Assembly: GCF_001729965.1 (NCBI RefSeq)
Contig: NZ_JRWK01000008.1
Location: 1-64,000, forward strand
Length of the DNA stretch: 64,000 bases
Direction: 5' to 3'
DNA from: Methanosphaera sp. WGK6
GTDB lineage: Archaea; Methanobacteriota; Methanobacteria; Methanobacteriales; Methanobacteriaceae
Part shown: one piece after another, positions 48,944 to 58,507 of the stretch
How positions within the stretch are numbered: the first letter of the stretch is position 1
Layout: every line of letters begins with the position of its first letter
Position numbers and translations under genes: made by a program
Notes under the pieces: model-generated
Told to the model about the DNA's origin: nothing
What the model saw: only the letters and a program-made list of their open reading frames with translations
The model's database searches: none

Positions 48944-49208
48944 GGTTTACTTTTCCTCTACCAAATACAAGCATTGTTGTTACTACAGCACTTACTAAAA
49001 TTAATGCTTCTCCTAATGTATCGAATCCTCTGAAATCAAATACAATATTAGTTACTAAGTTAGGTGCTATAGATACTCCTAATCCTTGATAAATGTAATT
49101 TATACCAGGGAATATTAGGTAACTGAATTGGTACATTGAATTTAAAAATATACCTGCAAAAGCAAATAAGGATAATGCTAATGCTACATCTCTTATAGAA
49201 GATTTCAT
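48921..49208 (-). CDS. ehbH: Ehb membrane subunit H (MbhE-like)
   Basis: 95 residues, two helices. FRGFDTLGEALILVSAVVTTMLVFGRGK matches the C-terminal part of MrpA and of MbhE-like subunits (the FDTxGEAxVL pattern). Its last 23 bases are shared with the start of the next gene. Confidence 0.78.
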   Translation of the reverse strand: MKSSIRDVALALSLFAFAGIFLNSMYQFSYLIFPGINYIYQGLGVSIAPNLVTNIVFDFRGFDTLGEALILVSAVVTTMLVFGRGKVNLGGDDDE

Positions 49209-49209
49209 C

Positions 49210-49542
49210 TTATATTACCCCCCAGTAAAATACTATTGCAATTATTGCTAATGCTATGATAGCATAAAACATCATATTGTTAAAGTCATCATTGTGTTCT
49301 TTGTACAATTTAGGCATTATTGGTGTAGTATACATGAATAATAATATTAATGCTACTTCCACAACAATCATCAATGCAGGACTTACTAATCTAATAGTTA
49401 AAGCTGCGATTAAAACTGATGCTATTAAGACTAATTCAGCAGACATGACTGATGAAGCTTGTGAACCTGGTACTAATGTTTTCTCAGGGTCTGCACCAAA
49501 TGTACTTTTTAATGTTTCTATAAGTTTATCGTACATATTCAT
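49210..49542 (-). CDS. ehbG: Ehb membrane subunit G
   Basis: 110 residues with a soluble N-terminal third and two or three helices (about 32-60, 64-76 and 90-109). Assigned by position in the operon between the MrpD-like and MbhE-like genes. No motif of known function. Confidence 0.7.
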   Translation of the reverse strand: MNMYDKLIETLKSTFGADPEKTLVPGSQASSVMSAELVLIASVLIAALTIRLVSPALMIVVEVALILLFMYTTPIMPKLYKEHNDDFNNMMFYAIIALAIIAIVFYWGVI

Positions 49543-49551
49543 TTTATCACC

Positions 49552-51066
49552 TTATAATATTAGAGCAGATAAAGCCATAACACTTAATTTTGATGTGACT
49601 AATCCAGGACATAAACCAATTACTAAACAAATAATTAAGAATAAAACCATTACAGCCATTGTTGTTTTTGGAACTTTAGCTGAGGATATTTCTAAATCAT
49701 CTGGTTTTGGTCTGAGGAATACTGCATAAGTAATTTTTAAGAATGCTAAGAATGTTACAATACTTAATATAATCATAATTATTGCAAGTTCTGGTATTCC
49801 TGCAGCCATTGCAGCTTGACATAACATGTATTTACTTTGGAATACATTGAATGGAGGTACTCCAGCCATTGTAAATCCTGCAAGTACTATTAATAATGCT
49901 GCTACAGGCATATGTTCTAATAATCCACCAAGTTTACTAATTTTACTAGTTTTGGTTTTGTATAATACTAATCCAAATCCTATGAATAGGAATGAAGTTA
50001 CTACTAATTCGTTTACTGCTTGGAATAATCCAGCTGTTATACTGTATGGAGTTGCTAAACCTAATCCTACACCAATATAACCTAATTCTCCTACTGCTAA
50101 GTATGCGATGATACGTTTGTAATCATCTTGTACCATTGCCATACTGATACCTAAAATCATTGCAAGTACTGATACTGCAAGAATTACCATTTGTACAGTT
50201 GGTAAGTATCCGAATATTCTAATTATTACTAAACCAATGGTGATACAACCAATTACTGAGAATGATTGTAAAATCATTGCTCCACTAGGTAAACCTTTAC
50301 TGTAAATTTCTGATTTAATTGCATTGAATGGAGGTAATCCTGTTGCATATAACCAACCATATAATAACATACCTGCTGCAAATAATACTACTGGGTTTGT
50401 AGGGTCTACTGCACCACTGTGTATCATTAATACTATATCTGATATGTTTACGTTACCTGTTAAACCGAGTAATAGACCGATACCTAATAACATGAAGGAT
50501 CCACCTACTTCTCCAAGTAACATGTATTTTAAACCAGTTACATAGTTTCCTCTTACTCTTGATACAAGTATTAAACCTACTTGAACTAGAGCTGCGATTT
50601 CAAAGAATACGTATAAGTTGAATATATCATCTGTTAATACAAATGCCATTAATGCTGCTGAAAGCATGAATAATAAGTATAAATATACTCCAGATGTTTT
50701 TTTAGTTTCTGCGATTGATATAAATACAGCACACATTGCAACTATACCTAATATGAATAAGATCATTTGTTGACCTGGTCCAAATGTGTATGTGATTGCT
50801 GGGTGGAAAAGTTCTAAAACTGATCCGGATATTATGGATTGTGCTGCTTGAGGTAGTGTTACGTTTAAACCACCATTAATTAGAGGTTGATATCCACCGA
50901 AGAAATGATTTCCATATGTTGCTACTATAGGTACTAAAGGTAAACAAATTGCACCAATAGCTGCTAGTACTTTAGTTGTTTTTTGAGCACCATGTATTAA
51001 GTTTACTAATATAGCACATATTATTGGTATGATAACCATTAGAGGTATAAATACTGTTCCATCCAT
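49552..51066 (-). CDS. ehbF: Ehb subunit F (NuoN/MrpD-like antiporter-type subunit)
   Basis: 504 residues with about 14 helices. Conserved blocks of the NuoL/M/N family are present: VLTDDIFNLYVFFEIAALVQVGLI (helix-5 glutamate), LPPFNAIKSEIYSKG (helix-7 lysine), DDYKRIIAYLAVGELGYIGVGLGL and AGVPPFNVFQSKYML. It is the main ion-pumping subunit. Follows ehbE by 33 bases. Confidence 0.9.
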   Translation of the reverse strand: MDGTVFIPLMVIIPIICAILVNLIHGAQKTTKVLAAIGAICLPLVPIVATYGNHFFGGYQPLINGGLNVTLPQAAQSIISGSVLELFHPAITYTFGPGQQMILFILGIVAMCAVFISIAETKKTSGVYLYLLFMLSAALMAFVLTDDIFNLYVFFEIAALVQVGLILVSRVRGNYVTGLKYMLLGEVGGSFMLLGIGLLLGLTGNVNISDIVLMIHSGAVDPTNPVVLFAAGMLLYGWLYATGLPPFNAIKSEIYSKGLPSGAMILQSFSVIGCITIGLVIIRIFGYLPTVQMVILAVSVLAMILGISMAMVQDDYKRIIAYLAVGELGYIGVGLGLATPYSITAGLFQAVNELVVTSFLFIGFGLVLYKTKTSKISKLGGLLEHMPVAALLIVLAGFTMAGVPPFNVFQSKYMLCQAAMAAGIPELAIIMIILSIVTFLAFLKITYAVFLRPKPDDLEISSAKVPKTTMAVMVLFLIICLVIGLCPGLVTSKLSVMALSALIL

Positions 51067-51099
51067 TATAAGCTACCCCCTACAATTGTATAGATAGTA

Positions 51100-51492
51100 C
51101 TATTCATTGTTATCATCTCCAAATCTTTCATCACTTAAAAGAGTGGATGCATCAAGTGTACCATGTCTTTTGTATAATACTACTGTAAGAGCTAACATTA
51201 CTGCTAATGTACTTGCACCAATTACAATACTAGTTAATACTAATGCAAATGGTAATGGATATGATGCTTGACCTAAGAAACTATTTATTTCCATATTTTG
51301 TAATAAAATATAAGTTATTCCATTAGCTTTGTAACCTAATGAAATTAATAAAAGGTTTACACCATCACCTATAAATGCTGCTCCAATAATTTTCTTAACA
51401 ACATTGTCTAAGTAAACTAATGCTACTGTTCCAATTATCATTAAAAGTGCTGCAGTAACTAAAGATCCAAATTGAACTGCGTTAAATACCAT
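51100..51492 (-). CDS. ehbE: Ehb subunit E (MnhC/NuoK-like)
   Basis: Three helices in 130 residues with the NuoK-type core IIGAAFIGDGVNLLLISLGY and FALVLTSIVIGASTLAVMLALTVVLY. Works in the membrane arm. Shares its start region with the end of the preceding gene. Confidence 0.87.
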   Translation of the reverse strand: MVFNAVQFGSLVTAALLMIIGTVALVYLDNVVKKIIGAAFIGDGVNLLLISLGYKANGITYILLQNMEINSFLGQASYPLPFALVLTSIVIGASTLAVMLALTVVLYKRHGTLDASTLLSDERFGDDNNE

Positions 51493-51776
51493 TAGGAATC
51501 ACCTTCCTCTCCAGATACAGGTTCTTCTCTTGTTTTGAGTATTGTAAGAGCTACTAATGTTGGTACAATTGCTGCTCCTACTACAGCTTGTGTTAAAGCT
51601 ACATCCGGTGCTAATAACACTTGATATATTGCTGCAATTACGAAACCTGTTATACTGGTTAATACAGCCATTCTAAGTAAATCTTTCTGCATTAAACAAA
51701 CGATAGCTCCTAATATTGCAAAGATATATAAAACCCAAGGTATTGCACTTTGTATTAATAAATTTATATCTGCCAT
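51492..51776 (-). CDS. ehbD: Ehb subunit D (MbhD/DUF4040-like)
   Basis: Three helices. LTSITGFVIAAIYQVLLAPDVALTQAVVGAAIVPTLVALTIL is the DUF4040 signature, found in MrpA-like and MbhD subunits. ATG 51776 is after GGGGGAGC; upstream in-frame codons lie within the preceding gene. Its end overlaps the start of ehbE by one base. Confidence 0.85.
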   Translation of the reverse strand: MADINLLIQSAIPWVLYIFAILGAIVCLMQKDLLRMAVLTSITGFVIAAIYQVLLAPDVALTQAVVGAAIVPTLVALTILKTREEPVSGEEGDS

Positions 51777-51777
51777 A

Positions 51778-52089
51778 TTATTGCTCCCCCTGTTCTCCAC
51801 GGAAATGTCCACTTGCTATTGCATGAGTAGCAAATGGTGCTAAGATAAAGTATACTATTCCTAATGCTGCTTGTCCAATAAGAATTAAAACTAATACACC
51901 AATCATATCTACAATTCCTAATATTTCTAATCTACCAAATACTGCGTATTTTAAATCATCATCAGTATTACATAATAATCCTTTAGATGCTACTAATACT
52001 AGAATACCACAGATTATAAATATTACACCTAGGATAATGCCTACTGGATCACCCATTGTTATAGAAAATTCAAATCCTGTGCTTACCAT
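51778..52089 (-). CDS. ehbC: Ehb subunit C (MnhG-like)
   Basis: 103 residues with three helices, in the MnhG position and length. Core GVIFIICGILVLVASKGLL and YFILAPFATHAIASGHF (the APFATHAI motif is like MnhG's P-hydrophobic-A-H). ATG overlaps the ehbB stop. Confidence 0.82.
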   Translation of the reverse strand: MVSTGFEFSITMGDPVGIILGVIFIICGILVLVASKGLLCNTDDDLKYAVFGRLEILGIVDMIGVLVLILIGQAALGIVYFILAPFATHAIASGHFRGEQGEQ

Positions 52090-52355
52090 TATAAATCGCC
52101 TCCACCTAATACGTGGGATGCAGCTATTGTTCCTACAGGACTTAATATGAGTATTGCAAATGCTATGTCTCTACAGAATTCTATTCCTGTTACACAATAT
52201 ATCATGGCTAATACAATTGCAAGTGCAATTGTGAAACCTGCTACTCCAGCTAATGCTGAACCAGTTGTTTTTCTAGCTGCAATTCTTACATTTGCTAGCA
52301 TGTATATTATTAGACATAACATGAGGAACAATTCAGATATTGTTAAAAAATCCAT
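52089..52355 (-). CDS. ehbB: Ehb subunit B (MnhF-like)
   Basis: 88 residues, three helices, in the MnhF position; the R-x-A..G segments in the middle and LILSPVGTIAASHVLGGG at the end recall MnhF. Starts 15 bases after ehbA. Confidence 0.82.
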   Translation of the reverse strand: MDFLTISELFLMLCLIIYMLANVRIAARKTTGSALAGVAGFTIALAIVLAMIYCVTGIEFCRDIAFAILILSPVGTIAASHVLGGGDL

Positions 52356-52370
52356 CTCATCACCCTATGT

Positions 52371-52682
52371 TTATTCTAACATTTTTTTAATGTATGGCTC
52401 AAGAGGGATGATATCCTCAGTTGCACGAGGTGTTATAGCTGATACTGTTAAAACACGTTCATCTTGGTCCATATCTACTGTAATAGTACCAGGTGTTAAT
52501 GTGATAGTATTACTGAGAATTGCAAGAGATACTGGTCTTTTTAGATCAGGTCTAATCTCAACAACAACAGGATCAACATCGCCCTTGAGACAGCAAGCAC
52601 TTGTATCAAGTACTGCTTTAATTATTTCGACTACTAATACTACGAAAAATTCGATTCCGTAGATTATTCTAGTTAAAAACAT
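52371..52682 (-). CDS. ehbA: Ehb subunit A (MnhE-like)
   Basis: The first gene of the operon. One N-terminal membrane helix, then an MnhE-like soluble domain with LKRPVSLAILSNTITLTPGTITVDMDQDERVLTVSAI, which is the MnhE signature (LANSITLTPGT). CGGAGTTTAATTT precedes the ATG. A leader with two TATA-like runs lies at about 52760-52800 on the - strand. Confidence 0.88.
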   Translation of the reverse strand: MFLTRIIYGIEFFVVLVVEIIKAVLDTSACCLKGDVDPVVVEIRPDLKRPVSLAILSNTITLTPGTITVDMDQDERVLTVSAITPRATEDIIPLEPYIKKMLE

Positions 52683-52825
52683 AAATTAAACTCCGTTTTT
52701 ATTATAAAATTTAAATCAATTAGCTATAAAAACTTCATACTTAAAAAAGAAAAACTTCAAAATTCAAGTATATAGTATAATACTATATTATTAAAACAAC
52801 ATATTTAATAGTTATGAATTATTTT

Positions 52826-53557
52826 TTAGGTATACATAAAAAGAGGGTTTAAATTTGAAATAAAAGAACCATACGTAAATAATACGAATATTGAAGACAA
52901 TACCCATATTAAAACTAAAAATATTGCTAAACCTTTATGAAATTTAAAATCAGTAAATGGTTTAAGTACTTTTAATCCAGCAGGAGTCCATAAATCAAGA
53001 ACTATGTGACTTAAAGCCCCTACAAACATTGTTAATAAAACTTTACTCCATTGAATAGAAGTATAATCCACTGGAAAAACAACAAGATAAATTGCTAAAA
53101 TTAAAAGATAAATATACAAATATCTTTTACTAATTACAAAATAACCTATAATTGCAAGAATTACTAATAATATTAAACTACTGGAAATATCAAATCCTAA
53201 TGATAAAAAAATTCTACTTAAAATAGGAATAAAACCCATTACAAGTAACATGAATAGAAATGACAATATACTAATACCTAGCAATGAATGTGTAAATCCC
53301 CTATGTTTAGACATGTAAAATATCACAGCAAGTGATACAATTATTAAAGCAGATATTGACAATCCATCATAAAAGAAAAGTAATATAGATAATATTACAC
53401 CTATAACAAACATAGAATATACTTTATCATTATTAGTATGATGATCCATATCAGGAATAGATGCACCAATTAATGCAAAGAAAAGATAGAAAACACTTGG
53501 AATAAATGGTAATGCAAATATTAATCCTGCAATTGCATGAGGTTTATATGAAGACAT
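52826..53557 (-). CDS. YdjM-like membrane metal-dependent hydrolase
   Basis: 243 residues with about six helices. The PF04307-type motifs are present: IGASIPDMDHH at the N-terminus, HRGFTHS, and ALSHIVLDLWTPAGLKVLKPF. These acidic/His motifs could bind metal. Family function is not firmly known. The gene begins one base after the M14-like gene, so they are cotranscribed. Confidence 0.8.
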   Translation of the reverse strand: MSSYKPHAIAGLIFALPFIPSVFYLFFALIGASIPDMDHHTNNDKVYSMFVIGVILSILLFFYDGLSISALIIVSLAVIFYMSKHRGFTHSLLGISILSFLFMLLVMGFIPILSRIFLSLGFDISSSLILLVILAIIGYFVISKRYLYIYLLILAIYLVVFPVDYTSIQWSKVLLTMFVGALSHIVLDLWTPAGLKVLKPFTDFKFHKGLAIFLVLIWVLSSIFVLFTYGSFISNLNPLFMYT

Positions 53558-53558
53558 A

Positions 53559-54311
53559 TTATTTCCTCCTATTTATAGCATGAAAATATTTTAAAAAAGA
53601 AATAACTTGTTCATAAGATTCTTCTACAGAACCCTGTGCAATCTCACATACTGGTGAAACACATTCACATGTAACAGAAGCAATCCCTCTAATATTAGAT
53701 TCATCTTCTACAGAACCTTTTATAACAGACCCCGCAGTATTAATTGAAATAATTCTAGAGTTAGTATTCATACAAATATATCGTGCAATTAAAGTACTTT
53801 CAATCATAGGCTGCATTGAACAAAATACACTAGTAAAACCAGGTTTTTTACTAGGATCCGTAGAATGACAATCACATAATGCATTAATACTATTTTTATT
53901 AGCAAAATCAACTAGTTTTCTAGTAATTCCACTTTTTCCAGCATATCTATTCATATCCCTAAAATTGAAATATCTAGAATTTTCCATAGTAGCTTGTGGA
54001 ATAAGAAATGGAACTATGTATAACTTACAATTTAAATTCCATTTATTCTCAATAAGCTCCCCCATAAATTTAGTTAAAGCTAGTTGAGGAGCTAATTCAT
54101 CACCATGAACTCCTGCTACCAACATTAAATTAAACATACCAGCACCAGTTACATAAACAATAGATCCATTTGATGTTTCAGAAATATATTTCATTAAACT
54201 ATTATTTTCATGTATACCCTCATCTATAAAATAAGCTTTTAAAACAGAATTATTAAATATGTTTGCTTTAGTTTCAGGACCAATATTATATAACTTAAAT
54301 ACATTAGACAT
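53559..54311 (-). CDS. M14-like succinylglutamate desuccinylase/aspartoacylase-family protein
   Basis: Zinc amidohydrolase of the AstE/AspA branch. Zinc ligands: H69 and E72 in VAGVHGDELA, and a later His in CDCHSTDPS. The catalytic glutamate is in VTCECVSP. 250 residues is shorter than AstE. The substrate cannot be read from the sequence. The divergent promoter region before argG is shared with 248 bases between the start codons. Confidence 0.78.
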   Translation of the reverse strand: MSNVFKLYNIGPETKANIFNNSVLKAYFIDEGIHENNSLMKYISETSNGSIVYVTGAGMFNLMLVAGVHGDELAPQLALTKFMGELIENKWNLNCKLYIVPFLIPQATMENSRYFNFRDMNRYAGKSGITRKLVDFANKNSINALCDCHSTDPSKKPGFTSVFCSMQPMIESTLIARYICMNTNSRIISINTAGSVIKGSVEDESNIRGIASVTCECVSPVCEIAQGSVEESYEQVISFLKYFHAINRRK

Positions 54312-54559
54312 GATATCATTTCTCTTATATAATACTACTATATGTGAAAAGGTATATAATTTTTACAAACCATACAAAAACAAGGATAAACGAAAACTGT
54401 CCTAGAACATACAAATTATTATTAGAAATGAAAGAAATATATTAATATATACTGAATTAAAATTCGGAAAAAAAAACATTTACCAAAAATTAATAATTAT
54501 ACAGTGATGTTCTTAAACAGAATTTCCAATGATAATAAAAAAAAATAAAAGGTGAAAAA

Positions 54560-55744
54560 ATGGAAAAAGTTGTATTAGCATTCAGTGGTGGACTAGATAC
54601 ATCAGTATGTGTAAAATTATTACAAGAAAAATACGACATGGAAGTAATAACAGCATGTGTAGATGTAGGTCAACCAGAAGATGAAATAAAAAGACCACAA
54701 GAAGCAGCAGATAAAATTGGATCATCCAAACATTATACAATAGATGCAAAAGATGAATTTGCAAAAGACTATGCATTTAGATGTATAAAAACAAACTCAT
54801 TATACGAAGGATACCCATTAAGTACAGCATATGCAAGACCATTAATTGCAAAAAAAATTGTTGAAATAGCTAAAAAAGAAGGAGCTACAACCATTGCACA
54901 TGGATGTACTGGAAAAGGAAATGACCAATTTAGATTTGAAGCAACAATTAGATCAGAATCTGATTTAAACATAGTTGCACCAGTAAGAGACTACAACCTT
55001 ACAAGAACAGAAGAACAAAACTATGCAAGAGAACATGGAATACCACTCCCTTCAGAAAAAATATACAGTATAGATGAAAACCTCTGGGGAAGATCTATTG
55101 AAGGAGGATTACTAGAAAATCCGGCAACAGCTGGTCCTGAAGAAATATATGCATGGACAAAATCCACAATTGATGCACCAGACACACCACAAATTGTAAA
55201 AATAGAATTTGTAAATGGAGAACCAGTTAAAATAGATGATGAAGAACTAGAACCAGTAGCACTTATCAGAAAAGCAAATGAAATTGCTGGAAACCATGGA
55301 ATTGGTAGAATAGATATGATTGAAGATAGAATTATTGGTCTTAAATCAAGAGAAAACTATGAAACACCAGGTGCAGTTCTTCTTATAACCGCACATGCAG
55401 CTCTTGAAAAACTAATATTCAGTAGAGAAGAGATTAAATTTGCTGCTAGTTTAAGTGAAAAATATGCTGAACTAGTTTATGATGGACTTTGGAATGAACC
55501 ATTAAGAGAAGACCTAGATGCAGTAAATGATTTCATGCAAAAAAGAGTAACTGGTACTGTAGAAGTAAGATTACATAAAGGTTCAATGAAAGTAATCACA
55601 AAAGAATCACCATTTGCACTATACAATGAAGAAAATGTATCCTTTGATGATAAAGGTATTGATCAAAGAGAAATGATTGGTATGGTAAAATACCATGACA
55701 TTCAAGGTGCTGAATATATAAGAGTAAAAAAAGAGAATAAATAA
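54560..55744 (+). CDS. argG: Argininosuccinate synthase
   Basis: Joins citrulline and aspartate with ATP. The PP-loop [15 protein letters not shown] is near the start. [14 protein letters not shown], then [29 protein letters not shown] and [24 protein letters not shown] are all the expected blocks. 394 residues is typical. GGTGAAAAA precedes ATG; a TATATTAATATATA box at about 54428-54441 is the likely promoter. C-ending codons are somewhat favoured, like gdhA. Confidence 0.95.
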   Translation: MEKVVLAFSGGLDTSVCVKLLQEKYDMEVITACVDVGQPEDEIKRPQEAADKIGSSKHYTIDAKDEFAKDYAFRCIKTNSLYEGYPLSTAYARPLIAKKIVEIAKKEGATTIAHGCTGKGNDQFRFEATIRSESDLNIVAPVRDYNLTRTEEQNYAREHGIPLPSEKIYSIDENLWGRSIEGGLLENPATAGPEEIYAWTKSTIDAPDTPQIVKIEFVNGEPVKIDDEELEPVALIRKANEIAGNHGIGRIDMIEDRIIGLKSRENYETPGAVLLITAHAALEKLIFSREEIKFAASLSEKYAELVYDGLWNEPLREDLDAVNDFMQKRVTGTVEVRLHKGSMKVITKESPFALYNEENVSFDDKGIDQREMIGMVKYHDIQGAEYIRVKKENK

Positions 55745-55849
55745 ACACTATTTTCTTTTTCTTATTTTAATTTAAACTCCCTAAAAAATAAGTCTTATTC
55801 TAAAAAAAAATAATTAAATATAAAAAAAATAGTTATAGATTAAGAGAAT

Positions 55850-57346
55850 CTATTTTTGAATTAAACCTTGGCTTCTTAAGTATTGTGTGAATGATTGTCC
55901 TTGTTCAGGTTTATTTTCACTAGCTTCAGTTTCTACTGCATCATCTATTTGAGTATCATCTACTTTTTCTTCTACTTTTTCTTCAGTAGTTTCTTCAACT
56001 TCTTGAGGTACTAATGCTTCAATTTGTTCAAGACAATCCTCTGCTGCTTTAGCTATTGGATCAACTACTGTTGATACAGGAGGTGCGTATGAGAATTCCA
56101 TTGAAACTACTTCACTACATTTGAGTTTTTGTGAGATTATTGCAGTCATTGTGTCAACTCTTTCAGCAACTGCTTCTCTACCAAACATTTGACATCCAAT
56201 AATTGTTCCATCCATTTTTGCAACAAGTTTAATGTATAATGGTTTACTTCCAGGATAATATCTTGCTCTTGATGATGATTCAAGATTACTTACTACTACA
56301 TCAATTCCCTGATTTTCTGCAGCTTGTTGAGTTAATCCTACAGCTCCCATTTCCATATCTCCAATTTGAGATACTGTTGCATTAAGTACTGGTTTGAATT
56401 CGATGTTATGTCCAGTTAAGTATTTAGCTAGAATTATACCTTGTCTTACTGCTGTTGTTCCTAATGGAGAAAGAGTTATGTCACCAGTTATTGCATCTAC
56501 TACTTGAACACAGTCCCCTACTGCATATACATTTTCTACTGAAGTTTCCATATGACTGTTTACTTCTATTGCAAATTTACCAAGTTTACATCCGATACTT
56601 TCTGCTAAGTCTGTTTGTGGTCTTACACCTGTGGATAATATTACCATGTCTGCTGGTCTTTCTTCACCATCTATTGTTACAGATTCTACTTTTGTTTCAC
56701 CATTAATTGATTCTACTGCTGAACCTGTGAGTATGGTTATGTTACTATCTTGAAGATGGCTTTGGAATTTATCAGACATTTCTTGATCAAAAGATCTTGG
56801 GAATAATTGCGGCATCATTTCAGCTATTGTTACTTCAAGTCCTTTGTTTGCTAATTCAGAACCTAGTTCTAAACCTATAGCTCCCCCACCTACTAGCACT
56901 ACTCTTTTAGAGTTTTCTGCATATGCTAGTATTTCTTCTCCATCTTCAACTGTTCTTACTTTAAATACTCCTTGAAGGTCTTTTCCAGGAATTGGAGGAA
57001 TTAATGGTTTTCCACCTGTAGCTATGACTAATTTATCATATTTAAGGTTTTGTTTATTTCCATCTTTATCTTCGTAGACTATTTCTGTAATATCATTGTC
57101 TATTGAGGTTACTGTTGTTTCACTCATTACTCTGATATTTTTCTGCATATAGTCTCCTGGTTTATGCATGATGATATCTTCGAATTTTTCTATGTGTCCA
57201 CCAATTACATATGGTATTGCACATGGAGAATATGCTACATTTTTTTGTGTTGTGAACACTATTATTTGAGATTCTTCATCATATTTTCTTATATTTGATG
57301 CAGTGGTTAACCCTGCTGCTCCTGCACCTATAATTACTATATTCAA
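55850..57346 (-). CDS. FAD-dependent pyridine-nucleotide oxidoreductase (NADH oxidase/CoA-disulfide reductase type)
   Basis: FAD loop IIGAGAAGLTTASNI, a redox Cys at C42 in AYSPCAIPYVIGG (the single-cysteine type of NADH oxidases and CoA-disulfide reductases), NAD loop VVLVGGGAIGLELGSELA, and AVGDCVQVVD. Residues about 330-440 form the interface domain. The C-terminal 55 residues are an acidic, Glu/Val-rich extension (EEVEETTEEKVEEKVDDTQIDD) not expected in the core family. Substrate and cofactor are uncertain. Confidence 0.82.
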   Translation of the reverse strand: MNIVIIGAGAAGLTTASNIRKYDEESQIIVFTTQKNVAYSPCAIPYVIGGHIEKFEDIIMHKPGDYMQKNIRVMSETTVTSIDNDITEIVYEDKDGNKQNLKYDKLVIATGGKPLIPPIPGKDLQGVFKVRTVEDGEEILAYAENSKRVVLVGGGAIGLELGSELANKGLEVTIAEMMPQLFPRSFDQEMSDKFQSHLQDSNITILTGSAVESINGETKVESVTIDGEERPADMVILSTGVRPQTDLAESIGCKLGKFAIEVNSHMETSVENVYAVGDCVQVVDAITGDITLSPLGTTAVRQGIILAKYLTGHNIEFKPVLNATVSQIGDMEMGAVGLTQQAAENQGIDVVVSNLESSSRARYYPGSKPLYIKLVAKMDGTIIGCQMFGREAVAERVDTMTAIISQKLKCSEVVSMEFSYAPPVSTVVDPIAKAAEDCLEQIEALVPQEVEETTEEKVEEKVDDTQIDDAVETEASENKPEQGQSFTQYLRSQGLIQK

Positions 57347-57442
57347 TTATGTCACCTGAAAAAAATTATCTTATTTATATATATGAATTTTATATCTTTT
57401 ATATTTTAATCTTTTTTTTAGAAATTTTTTAAAAACTTCTAT

Positions 57443-58507
57443 TTATTCTAGCAATCCTCTTAATGTTTCTGCAAATTCGGATTCAACTATTGTTTTTGCA
57501 CCTAGTGTCTTAGAATGAGCATCCAATTCTGTTACAACATTATCAAAGCCCATATCCCTTAATGGTTTTACTAGTCTTGGACCATCAGTAACAGCGATTG
57601 TTTTTCCAGGTATTTTAGTTACATCTATTGCATGAGGTACACCCAGTATTATTGTTAAATCAGAGTTTATATTATTTAATTCTTCTTCTGCTTTTATTCC
57701 CGTTACTGGATATTCATCTAACCCCCCTGTTATATAATCTATTTTTTTATCTACTGATTTATTTACTGTTTCTGCATGGTGTCTTATGTAGGGTAATCCT
57801 ATTGATTCATCAGTATTTGCTATGAATATTGGTATGTTATCAGGATAGTACTTGGTCCATTGTATTGTCATTATATCTGCAAATAGATAACTTGTTTCCT
57901 TTTTAGCATTTAGCACTATGGAGACTTTCTTGTTTTCATTTAATGTATTTATGATTTTTTGTGCTATTTTTACTTTGTTATCCCCATAATCCGGCTTAAT
58001 ATATTCTCCTTTTGCCATTCCTCTTGTTTTTTCTAGTTTTGTTGCTTTTTGTAACATTTCTGTTTGTCTTTCTACTTCATCTTGTGTTATTATTTCTGCT
58101 TTTTGTGCTGCTTTTAATGCAAGTATTGCTCCTGCAGTATTATCTCCTGAATCAAATCCTCCATGAGTTTCCACAACTATGATATTAGCATCGATGTCTG
58201 CTTCTTTTGCTACTTTTCTCATGTTTTCTCCAATTATCATACTTGCACATGTTCCTACTATACCTATGTTTTTTGGATGAAATGTATCATATGCTTCTTT
58301 GATTGTTTCTGCTAGTTTTTCTGTTGCTCCAAATATGAAATCATTTTCACTCATTGCTGTTGTAATTACTCTTATTCCTTCATCTTCTAGTAGTCTTCCT
58401 GTTCTGAAACAGCAACCTGCTGGTCCATGCATTATTATTACATCTACTTCTAAGTCTCTTAATGTGTATAATGCTGCTGCTATTGGGCTTGGTCTTGGAT
58501 GTATCAT
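57443..58507 (-). CDS. cfbD: Ni-sirohydrochlorin a,c-diamide reductive cyclase, catalytic subunit CfbD
   Basis: Nitrogenase-like NifD homologue in coenzyme F430 synthesis, formerly methanogenesis marker 13. The start HPRPSPIAAALYTLRDLEVDVIIMHGPAGCC with C32/C33 and VGTCASMIIGE further in are conserved cysteine regions. 354 residues is the short NifD-like form. It pairs with CfbC (not in this window). It starts four bases before the end of the upstream gene, so the two are translationally coupled. Confidence 0.88.
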   Translation of the reverse strand: MIHPRPSPIAAALYTLRDLEVDVIIMHGPAGCCFRTGRLLEDEGIRVITTAMSENDFIFGATEKLAETIKEAYDTFHPKNIGIVGTCASMIIGENMRKVAKEADIDANIIVVETHGGFDSGDNTAGAILALKAAQKAEIITQDEVERQTEMLQKATKLEKTRGMAKGEYIKPDYGDNKVKIAQKIINTLNENKKVSIVLNAKKETSYLFADIMTIQWTKYYPDNIPIFIANTDESIGLPYIRHHAETVNKSVDKKIDYITGGLDEYPVTGIKAEEELNNINSDLTIILGVPHAIDVTKIPGKTIAVTDGPRLVKPLRDMGFDNVVTELDAHSKTLGAKTIVESEFAETLRGLLE

